Source of the DNA: Mucilaginibacter sp. | GTDB taxonomy: Bacteria; Bacteroidota; Bacteroidia; Sphingobacteriales; Sphingobacteriaceae | DNA: 9,039 nucleotides | Reading direction: 5' to 3' | NCBI GenBank assembly: GCA_025934475.1 | Contig: JAICXZ010000074.1 | Coordinates: 1 to 9,039, forward strand | Part shown: piece by piece, positions 1-5,946 of the stretch | How positions within the stretch are numbered: the stretch's first letter is position 1 | How the letters are laid out: each line of letters opens with the position of its first letter | The notes under the pieces: generated by a model | Told to the model about the DNA's origin: nothing | Seen by the model: only the letters and a program-made list of their open reading frames with translations | Database searches by the model: none | Position numbers and translations under genes: made by a program

Positions 1-2
1 AG

Positions 3-497
3 GCAGCGTCCAAGCCGGAGGATATCGAGGATCTGCGTATATGCCTGGCCATGTTTTTAGCCTTGTGCAATGACCGGGGATGCCTGAAACAGCTGACTTT
101 GCTTACGCGCACTGATGCCTGGTATGAGAAAAAAATGGGCATGTTATGGACCATCCGAAAAAACCTGATGGAAATTTTGGTCCAGGCTCAGTTCTCCAAC
201 ATCGAACTTGCCATGTCGCGGTTAAACAGCTTCCGGCGGCGATATAAAAAGTACCTGCTGAAAACTTCGGAGGAACGTGTGCTACTATTTCTCGGGCTGG
301 TTGAAAAATACCTGCTAAAACCCGATGTGGCTTTTGACGCAGCGTATAGAAAGACGATTTTAAGCATGACCGAGCGTACGGAAAATACAGATATCTTCAA
401 TTTGAGCTTTATTGCGTGGCTGATAGCACGCTGGGAGAAAAAAACACCTCACAAAGTCGTCCTGGCACTTATGCAAAATAATCCAGCCCGAAACTAA
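3..497 (+). CDS. C-terminal part of an uncharacterised helical protein (5' end outside window)
   Basis: The frame is open from the first bases of the window (it reads AASKPEDIEDLRICLAMFLA before the first internal ATG at 51), so this is the tail of a longer gene and the ATG at 51 is probably not its start. About 164 residues are visible. The sequence is rich in Leu, Lys, Arg and aromatic residues. It appears to form successive amphipathic helices, for example around DAWYEKKMGMLWTIRKNLM and the following SNIELAMSRLNSFRRRYKKY, in the manner of TPR-like or other alpha-solenoid repeats. No signal peptide, membrane segment or catalytic motif is visible in this part. I do not recognise a named family. 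From memory it resembles the C-terminal ends of roughly 500-residue hypothetical proteins in Sphingobacteriaceae, which I could not check. A gap of 187 bp separates it from the histidine kinase, so cotranscription is uncertain. Confidence 0.8.
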   Translation, partial: AASKPEDIEDLRICLAMFLALCNDRGCLKQLTLLTRTDAWYEKKMGMLWTIRKNLMEILVQAQFSNIELAMSRLNSFRRRYKKYLLKTSEERVLLFLGLVEKYLLKPDVAFDAAYRKTILSMTERTENTDIFNLSFIAWLIARWEKKTPHKVVLALMQNNPARN

Positions 498-582
498 AAA
501 AGCCAGAGTAACAAAAAAACATGCGCCGAAATCCTACCATCCTAAAATCCTGCGAATGTTAGTCCAGATTTAATTTCTGACG

Positions 583-636
583 AAATCGGAGGTAAAAAAA
601 CGGTTTTATTAGATCAAATTTGCGGCTCTCCGATTT
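583..636. repeat. 9-bp inverted repeat upstream of the histidine kinase
   Basis: AAATCGGAG (583-591) is perfectly complementary to CTCCGATTT (628-636), with a 36-nt loop. The loop itself holds a weaker TAAAA/TTTTA pairing. The structure lies between the end of the helical-protein gene and the kinase start at 685. It could be a leader hairpin of the kinase mRNA or a poor terminator for the upstream gene. No long T-run follows it, so I do not call it a terminator. Confidence 0.4.
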
Positions 637-684
637 TCTCATTTGCCGAAACCATGCAGGGCAATTTTCGTATAAAAGCTCCGG

Positions 685-2052
685 ATGGAGATGGATAGAA
701 AAAGCGGAATTTTAGCTGCTATGAAAAAACTAACGGGGATACTTATTGGCAGCGTCGATGAATTTTCTATGGAGGCACGGATATTCCATGCCACCTGCCT
801 TATATCATCTATCATCATTGCTGTCAACATCCCGATGAACTACCTGGTGGGTGTTCCGTCCTTAGTTTTATTAATGACGGGGCTGCTTTGCCTCATGTTA
901 TTTGTTTACTACTACTCCCGTATCCGGAAGAAGCTTAGTACTGCTTTTTTCTTGTTCTGCTTGTTTGGTAATGCCATTTTCGCAATCAATTATTTTCAGA
1001 ATTCAGGGATCAACGGCCCCAGCCTCATCGACATGCTGCTCCTATTGTTCCTGGTCATTGCTGTGGCGCCAAAAATTCAGTTCCGCCTCTGGGCTCCGCT
1101 CAATATCGTTATGGTTGGAGCATTGCTCTTTTGTCAATACTACCGGCCGCATTCGGTTCCTAACACTTACCCACAGGCTCATGACAGGTATATCGATTTT
1201 GCCTATTCTTATTTTGCGGTCGCCCTGCTGGTTATTTGGATAACGCTTTACATTCGTAACAGCTATAACAAACAGCGCCTGGCCATGGTAAAAAAGGCCG
1301 AAGAACTGGAAGAGGCCAATGAAACAAAAAACAAGTTATTGTCCATAGTCGCGCATGATCTGCGCTCGCCCCTGGCCTCCATACAGAACTACCTCGAAAT
1401 GCTGAATGAACTTGAGCTGACCGCAGATGAAAAAAGAAACATGGAACAGGAGCTGCTGGAAAAAACTAAAAATACCGGGCAAATGCTCTCCAACCTTTTA
1501 TTGTGGACCTCGAACCAGATGGAGGGTGTTTCTGTCAAGCTCGAAGAATTACGCCCGGCAGAAACGCTAAAGCCGATCATAACGATACAAGGTGCAATTG
1601 CGGCAGAAAAATGCATCGAACTCAGGAACAACATAGACTTTGATGCCCTGATTATTGCTGATGCCAATATGCTGCAACTGGTTGTACGCAACCTCATCAA
1701 CAACGCAATCAAATTCACAAGTCCGGGTGGAGAAATTACGATCACATCTGAGCTTCACGACAACCGTTGGCACATCCTGGTAACCGACACCGGCGTAGGC
1801 ATCAATGATAACCGCAAGGCAACTATTTTCTCCATCAAAAGCCATTCGACCTACGGCACCCGCAACGAGAAAGGAACCGGACTCGGCCTGCTGCTTTGCA
1901 AAGAGTTCACCGAACTGCAACACGGCCAAATTGGATTTGAAAGTATAGAAGGCAGCGGAACTACTTTTTATATCAGCATGCCCGCAAGTCACCTTCCCGA
2001 GGGCGCGGAAATCGGCAACGAGTATACCGGGGCAACGGCGAACACGGTTTAA
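685..2052 (+). CDS. Orphan six-pass membrane sensor histidine kinase
   Basis: This is a two-component sensor kinase of 455 aa. The N-terminal part has about six hydrophobic segments (roughly residues 34-52, 55-77, 86-103, 113-130, 134-152, 173-192) with short loops and no recognisable periplasmic domain, so sensing may occur within the membrane. A short coiled-coil-like linker (about 195-220) leads to the HisKA dimerisation domain, with phospho-acceptor H224 in IVAHDLRSPLASI. The HATPase domain has an N-box (NLINNAIKF, 336-344), a G1 box (DTGVGI, 368-373) and a G2 box (GTGLGL, 397-402). All key residues are present, so it should be active. ATG codons at 685, 691 and 721 are all possible starts, and no Shine-Dalgarno separates them. 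No response regulator or receiver domain lies next to it in the window, so its partner is unknown. The C-terminal 20 residues are a variable tail. Confidence 0.93.
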   Translation: MEMDRKSGILAAMKKLTGILIGSVDEFSMEARIFHATCLISSIIIAVNIPMNYLVGVPSLVLLMTGLLCLMLFVYYYSRIRKKLSTAFFLFCLFGNAIFAINYFQNSGINGPSLIDMLLLLFLVIAVAPKIQFRLWAPLNIVMVGALLFCQYYRPHSVPNTYPQAHDRYIDFAYSYFAVALLVIWITLYIRNSYNKQRLAMVKKAEELEEANETKNKLLSIVAHDLRSPLASIQNYLEMLNELELTADEKRNMEQELLEKTKNTGQMLSNLLLWTSNQMEGVSVKLEELRPAETLKPIITIQGAIAAEKCIELRNNIDFDALIIADANMLQLVVRNLINNAIKFTSPGGEITITSELHDNRWHILVTDTGVGINDNRKATIFSIKSHSTYGTRNEKGTGLGLLLCKEFTELQHGQIGFESIEGSGTTFYISMPASHLPEGAEIGNEYTGATANTV

Positions 2053-2097
2053 ACAACTCCTCTTTCCGAATCTTTTGATGCTATCTGATCATAGGCC

Positions 2098-2119
2098 ATC
2101 ATTTAATCAATTAAATGAT
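2098..2119. repeat. Perfect AT-rich palindrome after the kinase gene
   Basis: Arms ATCATTTAAT (2098-2107) and ATTAAATGAT (2110-2119) are perfect reverse complements separated by CA. It lies 45 bp after the kinase stop. It could be a protein-binding dyad or a weak hairpin; no T-run follows. The function is unknown. Confidence 0.5.
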
Positions 2120-2202
2120 AATTCCCATTCTAAATTCTGTAGGAATTCTGAAGAAAAAATAACTATATTGCTTCCCTCACATATTGTGATAAGGTTTAGG
2201 TT

Positions 2203-2235
2203 AAATGCCCCAAAGTGCAAGACTAAGGGGCATTT
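2203..2235 (+). terminator. Probable terminator downstream of the histidine kinase
   Basis: Perfect 9-bp stem AAATGCCCC (2203-2211) / GGGGCATTT (2227-2235) with a 15-nt loop, followed by GTATTTT. The flanks GGTTAA (2199-2204) and TTAACC (2241-2246) could add a partial outer stem. It is 150 bp past the kinase stop, so the kinase transcript would have a long 3' end unless something else is encoded there. Confidence 0.6.
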
Positions 2236-2284
2236 GTATTTTAACCGAGTATCATTTATAAGGCATTATTGAGCAACTATAATA

Positions 2285-2310
2285 AAAACAGCCGAAAATC
2301 CGGCTGTTTT
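2285..2310 (-). terminator. Bidirectional Rho-independent terminator
   Basis: Perfect 10-bp stem AAAACAGCCG (2285-2294) / CGGCTGTTTT (2301-2310) with a 6-nt loop. On the minus strand the stem runs straight into TTTTTATT, the better T-tract. It begins 3 nt after the stop of the 46-aa minus-strand ORF (2314-2454), which is strong support for a real minus-strand transcript. On the plus strand it ends in TTTTAAT and could also back up the terminator at 2203-2235. Confidence 0.8.
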
Positions 2311-2313
2311 AAT

Positions 2314-2454
2314 CTACCTCGTCATCAGGTAACTGATCAATCCGACAATGGATATAACTACAACGGCTTCATACCAGGGAAGCTCCCGTTCCCGTTCAAT
2401 TTGACCGCCCCTCATGGCGGCCTTCACCGTTCTAAATAAAAATGGAAGTAACAT
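2314..2454 (-). CDS. 46-aa single-pass membrane peptide, unknown function
   Basis: A small ORF on the minus strand, from ATG at 2454 to TAG at 2314. The N-terminal part is amphipathic and basic (MLLPFLFRTVKAAMRGG), followed by a charged stretch (QIERERELPWYE). A C-terminal hydrophobic helix (AVVVISIVGLISYL, about residues 30-43) ends in MTR. That composition is coherent for a small membrane protein and unlike a random frame. A strong minus-strand terminator follows immediately (2310-2285). An internal ATG at residue 14 is an alternative start. No good ribosome-binding site is visible, which is normal for Bacteroidota. The upstream sequence TATATTTTG (2485-2477, minus) resembles a -7 box. I do not recognise the family. 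Confidence 0.6.
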   Translation of the reverse strand: MLLPFLFRTVKAAMRGGQIERERELPWYEAVVVISIVGLISYLMTR

Positions 2455-2563
2455 GGTTATAAGTTAGTTTTATTGACAAAATATACCACCGGCAGGCCAA
2501 TTTTGTTTTTAGATTTTTGGCAAAATTTCTCGGTCAATTTTTCACGGGAATAGTTTAAAATGC

Positions 2564-2594
2564 CGACGCCAATAATTGAGCGTTATTTGCGCCG
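2564..2594 (-). terminator. Imperfect hairpin, candidate minus-strand terminator
   Basis: Arms CGACGCCAATAA (2564-2575) and TTATTTGCGCCG (2583-2594) pair over 12 positions with two mismatches around a 7-nt loop. On the minus strand the hairpin comes 12 nt after the stop of the small ORF ending at 2607 and is followed by GCATTTTAAA. The octamer GCCGACGC occurs at both ends of the region (2562-2569 and 2591-2598) as a direct repeat. Confidence 0.4.
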
Positions 2595-2606
2595 ACGCAG
2601 ATGGGC

Positions 2607-2741
2607 TCAATCGTCTTTTTCTTTCCAGCGCAAGCGAAAAACGACATAGGCCAATAAAATAAGAAGGCAGGTAATAATTAGTCCCATAAAAAGTATAAAA
2701 GATATTTGATGAAAGTTTAAATGAAAGGGTTGGTTTGGCAC
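2607..2741 (-). CDS. Candidate tiny single-pass membrane peptide
   Basis: A minus-strand frame ending at TGA 2607. Three starts are possible: TTG 2753 (48 aa), GTG 2741 (44 aa, used here) and ATG 2687 (26 aa). The predicted peptide has a short polar N-terminus (VPNQPFHLNFHQ), one hydrophobic helix of about 23 residues (ISFILFMGLIITCL followed by LILLAYVVF) and a charged tail (RLRWKEKDD). By the positive-inside rule the tail would be cytoplasmic. With the ATG start the hydrophobic segment is shortened to about 17 residues. A candidate terminator hairpin follows (2594-2564). It is divergent from the hydrolase gene to its right. There is no homology that I recognise, and short hydrophobic frames can occur by chance. 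Confidence 0.35.
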   Translation of the reverse strand: MPNQPFHLNFHQISFILFMGLIITCLLILLAYVVFRLRWKEKDD

Positions 2742-2895
2742 AGGGGGAGCCAATTAAGAAAGGTAAAAAATCATGCCCGGAAAACATCCACTATAAGTTA
2801 CAATAAGCCTGTATGTTATTCGGTTCACTTAAAGTAGCCACATGTGCTATAGATGCTACAAACCGGTTTTGGCATAGCGTTATGAGTCGAAAATT

Positions 2896-2903
2896 TATTT
2901 TTG
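2896..2903 (+). promoter_or_regulatory. Bacteroidetes-type -7 box for the exported hydrolase
   Basis: TATTTTTG matches the Bacteroidetes -7 consensus TAnnTTTG exactly. A TTTG at 2868-2871 could serve as the -33 element, although the 24-nt gap is longer than the usual 19-21. Transcription would begin near 2908-2910, giving a short leader to the ATG at 2933 and excluding the two upstream in-frame starts. Confidence 0.4.
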
Positions 2904-2932
2904 CTTATCTTTCACTTTTCTCACCATTAATC

Positions 2933-4180
2933 ATGTCTTTTCTGAAAAAATCTACTCTGGCTGCCATTATTCTGGGTTTTTCTTTGACAGCCAAATCCAC
3001 TTTCGCGCAAAATAAGAAGGCTGTTCTTGTTCATACGATAGATAGCATACTTAACATCCAGGTGAATAGCGACAAGATACCCGGTGCCGTGATTGAAGTG
3101 AAACAAGGAGATGACGTGCTTTTGAAGCAAGCTTATGGCTATGCCCAAAAGTATGACTACGAGCATCGCCTGCTGGCCAAACCCGATGCCATGACCGTGG
3201 GCACCATGTTCGATATTGCCTCGCTCACCAAAATGGTGGGCACTACAACATCTATCATGTTGCTGGTCGATCGTGGCCAGGTGCACGTTAACGACCCGGT
3301 GAGCAAATACGTACCAGCTTTTGGCAGTCCGGATAAAGCATCGATTACCATTCGCAACTTGCTGACCCATACCGCTGGATTATATGAATGGTATCCTATG
3401 TATTATCGTGCATCCAGCAAACAGGAAACTTTTAAGCTGATTGATGAACTGCCCCTGGCTTTCCCGGTAGGTGCCGCGCGGCATTACAGCGATTTGGGCT
3501 TCACTGTTTTGGGCGAGATCATCGAAAATATTTCCGGCCTGCCACTCGACCAGTTCGAAGAGCAGAATATCTTTATACCATTGGGAATGAGCCACACCAT
3601 GTTTAATCCTCTCACTAAACATAAACCCTCCGAAATTGCGGCTACCGGGCCAGGCAATCCTTACGAACATCGGATGGTGTACGATCCTTCGATGGGCTTT
3701 CAATTCAAAGAGATCAAACACGACCAATGGAACGGCTGGCGACATTCTGTATTGCGCGGCGAAGTCGACGATGGCAATGCCTGGTATGCCGAAAAAGGCG
3801 TTGCCGGAGCGGCTGGACTATTCTCAACAGTTGAGGATTTGCAAAAGCTGGTGGATATGCTGATGAATCATGGCAAGATTGGTTCAAAGCAATTCATCTC
3901 GGAGCAAACGATTCAAGCTTTTCTCACCAAAGACAAATTCAAAAACGGCCTTGGCTGGATGATGGATCCGGAGAATCCTGTTATCAGGAACGGACCGGAA
4001 GGAAGTTTTGGTCATACCGGTTTTACGGGAACTAGTATTGCTGTTATTCCGTCGCAAAATATTTCAGTGATCCTGCTCATCAATCGCGAACAAATGGGGA
4101 TGATAGACGATAAAGCATATTATAATGTGAGCCCTATTCGGGCAGAGATATTTAAAGCTGTGATGCGCTATAGTGAATAA
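2933..4180 (+). CDS. Exported serine beta-lactamase-like hydrolase (class C/PBP family)
   Basis: A serine hydrolase of the beta-lactamase/D-alanyl-carboxypeptidase/esterase superfamily, 415 aa from the start chosen here. The first 25 residues form a signal peptide (basic KK, hydrophobic AAIILGFSLTA, then a likely cleavage at TFA/QNKK), so it acts in the periplasm or at the envelope. The catalytic SxxK motif is SLTK (S97, K100, in FDIASLTKM). The second motif is YSD (Y185-D187, in HYSDLGF), and the third, corresponding to KTG, is HTG (361-363, in FGHTGFTG). The frame is open back to 2813, giving 455 aa, but the extra 40 residues are not signal-like and a -7 box lies inside them (2896-2903), so ATG 2933 is preferred; ATG 2882 is less likely. 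HTG instead of KTG is common in esterase and peptidase members, so antibiotic hydrolysis should not be assumed. The substrate is unknown. An AT-rich dyad overlaps the stop codon (GAATAAA 4175-4181, TTTATTC 4184-4190). Confidence 0.92.
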   Translation: MSFLKKSTLAAIILGFSLTAKSTFAQNKKAVLVHTIDSILNIQVNSDKIPGAVIEVKQGDDVLLKQAYGYAQKYDYEHRLLAKPDAMTVGTMFDIASLTKMVGTTTSIMLLVDRGQVHVNDPVSKYVPAFGSPDKASITIRNLLTHTAGLYEWYPMYYRASSKQETFKLIDELPLAFPVGAARHYSDLGFTVLGEIIENISGLPLDQFEEQNIFIPLGMSHTMFNPLTKHKPSEIAATGPGNPYEHRMVYDPSMGFQFKEIKHDQWNGWRHSVLRGEVDDGNAWYAEKGVAGAAGLFSTVEDLQKLVDMLMNHGKIGSKQFISEQTIQAFLTKDKFKNGLGWMMDPENPVIRNGPEGSFGHTGFTGTSIAVIPSQNISVILLINREQMGMIDDKAYYNVSPIRAEIFKAVMRYSE

Positions 4181-4204
4181 ACATTTATTCTGCCCGTCGC
4201 TCTT

Positions 4205-4235
4205 TTTGCTAGTTTTTACAAACCCATTATTGTAG
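4205..4235 (+). promoter_or_regulatory. Possible promoter of the acidic protein/DUF202 pair
   Basis: TTTG at 4205-4208 and TATTGTAG at 4228-4235 are separated by 19 nt, the expected Bacteroidetes -33/-7 spacing. The -7 box departs from TAnnTTTG at two positions. The predicted start of transcription is near 4241, about 22 nt before the first gene. Confidence 0.3.
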
Positions 4236-4262
4236 GAAATTGTTGATCAGATAACAAATTCT

Positions 4263-4568
4263 ATGATTATGGCATCAGCATTTGAAAAAGATGAGCATCA
4301 ACAGCCTTTGACTACACAAGGTGATTCAGGTGAAAAGGAAGAGCAATTGAGCGGCACAACCAACCTTAGCGAAGACCAATTAAAAAAGGAGCGTGACCCG
4401 GCAGAAGATAATCCGGACCGCATCGAAAACCCCGACGATCTGCACGAAATAAAGGTTGATGATGACCTGAATGAACCGGATACAGAGAAGCTTCAACCTT
4501 CAAAAGACAAAGACGTCGATAGTTTAGATGCTAATCTATATGGTGAGCTGGACGAGGATGCGCCATGA
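4263..4568 (+). CDS. Highly acidic, probably disordered 101-aa protein
   Basis: About one third of the residues are Asp or Glu, with many Lys, Pro, Ser and Gln, no Cys or Trp, and almost no hydrophobic runs. Acidic patches include HEIKVDDDLNEPDTEK and the C-terminal ELDEDAP. No signal peptide, membrane helix or known domain is visible, and it is probably intrinsically disordered and cytoplasmic. ATG 4263 is followed two codons later by ATG 4269, and either could be the start. The stop codon overlaps the start of the DUF202 gene (ATGA at 4565-4568), so the two are translationally coupled and probably work together or are induced together. I do not recognise the family. A plausible role, by inference only, is a stress-related or membrane-partner protein. 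Confidence 0.8.
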   Translation: MIMASAFEKDEHQQPLTTQGDSGEKEEQLSGTTNLSEDQLKKERDPAEDNPDRIENPDDLHEIKVDDDLNEPDTEKLQPSKDKDVDSLDANLYGELDEDAP

Positions 4569-4975
4569 CGGGCCAGAATAAAGCCAGTATTGATTTGAAT
4601 GACAAAAAACCGAAATCGGGCGCTGGCGACCACCTCGCTAATGAGCGAACTTTCCTGGCGTGGATCCGCACCAGCATCGCGCTGATGGGTTTCGGCTTTG
4701 TGGTGGTGAAGTTTTCCCTATTTGTCAGGCAGTTTTCGCTCGCCGTTACGGGACATGCAATTGCCCCATCTAAAGGCTTTTCCGGTACTATTGGGCTGTG
4801 CCTTGTTGGTATTGGTGCATTGACGGCTTTTATTGGCTATATGCGTTTTCGGCGTATAGAGAAACAATTACTTGAGGATGCTTTTTACCCACAATCGCGT
4901 CTCCTGATGGTCTTAACCGGCGGGGTGATTATTGCCAGTTTACTTCTGCTTTATTACCTGTTGCCAAATCTATAA
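4565..4975 (+). CDS. DUF202 (YidH-like) inner-membrane protein
   Basis: 136 aa with the DUF202 hallmark DHLANERTFLAWIRTSIAL (22-40) continuing into MGFGFVV. After a charged N-terminus of about 20 residues there are three predicted membrane helices (about 36-58, 74-94, 113-133), the usual size and topology of the family. The helix 2-3 loop is basic and then acidic (RFRRIEKQLLEDAF). The molecular function of DUF202 proteins is not established. The start is fixed by the 4-nt ATGA overlap with the acidic-protein gene upstream. No terminator follows directly. The short palindrome TTCCA-T-TGGAA (4990-5000) lies 15 bp downstream and is of unknown significance. Confidence 0.9.
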   Translation: MTGQNKASIDLNDKKPKSGAGDHLANERTFLAWIRTSIALMGFGFVVVKFSLFVRQFSLAVTGHAIAPSKGFSGTIGLCLVGIGALTAFIGYMRFRRIEKQLLEDAFYPQSRLLMVLTGGVIIASLLLLYYLLPNL

Positions 4976-5073
4976 TTTCCAGCTTCAGTTTCCATTGGAA
5001 CCATCACTATTCCTCTCCTGTCAAATTACGTCCCTGGTAGCTTAAAAATAGCTATAATTGTCTTGAAGCCACC

Positions 5074-5853
5074 ATGAAAGATATAATCATAAACGGAGCC
5101 CGGTTAAAAATAAAGCAGATAACGGTCGCGAAAGACCGTCCTTTAATTGTCTTTCTGCATGATTCATTGGGCTGTATCGAGTTATGGCGCGATTTCCCGG
5201 CCAAACTTGGCGAGGCCACAAACTGCAACGTGCTCATTTACGATAGGCAAGGTTATGGCAAATCAGAACCGTTTGACGGCACGCCACGTCAGCTTGATTA
5301 CATGGAGAAGGAAGCGGATGTTTTAAATCTCTTGCTGACGGAACTCGGCATCGACGATGCAATCATGTTCGGCCACAGCGATGGAGGTTCCATCTCGCTG
5401 ATCGCCGCAGCCAAATATCCGCAGCATATCAAAGGCATCATCACAGAGGGCGCACACATTTTCGTAGAAGACATCTCCTTGAATGGCATTCACGAAGCCA
5501 TAAATGAATACAACACCACCAACCTGAAGCAACGACTTGAAAAATATCACGGCGACAAAACTGAAGCCGTATTTTGGGCCTGGGCAGGTACCTGGTTAAA
5601 AGAAGAGTTTCATTCCTGGAGCATCGAAAATTTTCTACCCGAAGTAACCTGTCCGGTCCTCGTTATCCAGGGTGAAAACGACGAATTTGGCAGCATTGAG
5701 CAGGTGAACGGCATTGTAAACCAGGTCTCCGGAGAAGCAAGTAAGCTTGTTATACCATCAGGAGGGCATAATCCGCATAAAGAAGTACCGGAAATGGTGG
5801 TGGAACATTGCAGCATGTTTATTAGGAAATGTATTGACGGAACTCCAGGATAG
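5074..5853 (+). CDS. Alpha/beta-fold hydrolase
   Basis: A 259-aa cytoplasmic alpha/beta hydrolase without a signal peptide. The catalytic triad can be read directly: nucleophile S102 in the elbow FGHSDGGS, acid D203 in VIQGENDEFG, and base H232 in PSGGHNPH. The oxyanion-hole segment is LHDSLG (28-33), and YDRQGYGKS (56-64) is the typical strand/turn of the family. Length and layout fit small esterases, lipases and carbon-carbon hydrolases. The cap region (about 130-185, with Trp168, Trp170, Trp174 and Trp182) would set specificity, which cannot be read here. TATAATTG at 5053-5060 is one base from the TAnnTTTG -7 box but would leave a very short leader. The symporter gene starts 93 bp downstream on the same strand, so cotranscription is possible. 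Confidence 0.9.
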   Translation: MKDIIINGARLKIKQITVAKDRPLIVFLHDSLGCIELWRDFPAKLGEATNCNVLIYDRQGYGKSEPFDGTPRQLDYMEKEADVLNLLLTELGIDDAIMFGHSDGGSISLIAAAKYPQHIKGIITEGAHIFVEDISLNGIHEAINEYNTTNLKQRLEKYHGDKTEAVFWAWAGTWLKEEFHSWSIENFLPEVTCPVLVIQGENDEFGSIEQVNGIVNQVSGEASKLVIPSGGHNPHKEVPEMVVEHCSMFIRKCIDGTPG

Positions 5854-5913
5854 AACCTTCGAATAGTACTCAACAACTGAAGAAGGCTGAGCAGAAACAT
5901 AATATTTTTCCTT

Positions 5914-5925
5914 AGCTTTAAAGCT
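5914..5925. repeat. 12-nt perfect palindrome before the symporter gene
   Basis: AGCTTTAAAGCT is self-complementary over 12 nt and lies 21 nt before the symporter start. It overlaps TAGCTTTA (5913-5920), one base from the TAnnTTTG -7 box. It may be part of a promoter/operator or a chance palindrome. Confidence 0.3.
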
Positions 5926-5946
5926 ATACCATTCAACCAACACCCC

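Noticed and set aside
1567..1992. 141-aa minus-strand ORF inside the kinase gene
   Set aside because: It is antisense to the HisKA/HATPase coding region, whose motifs fix the plus-strand frame.
2177..2189. TCACA-TAT-TGTGA resembling a CRP half-site pair
   Set aside because: The order is inverted relative to a CRP site (TGTGA-N6-TCACA) and the spacer is 3 nt, so it is only a small hairpin.
2075..2272. 65-aa plus-strand ORF after the kinase
   Set aside because: It runs through two dyads and the terminator stem at 2203-2235, and its composition is not protein-like.
2542..2787. 81-aa minus-strand ORF
   Set aside because: It covers the candidate terminator hairpin and the tiny membrane ORF in another frame. 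Its composition (clustered Tyr/Phe/Ser) looks random, and the shorter frame ending at 2607 has a better membrane-peptide layout.
2933..4180. Reading the serine hydrolase as an antibiotic-resistance beta-lactamase
   Set aside because: The third motif is HTG rather than KTG and the family includes many esterases and peptidases, so resistance cannot be inferred from sequence alone.
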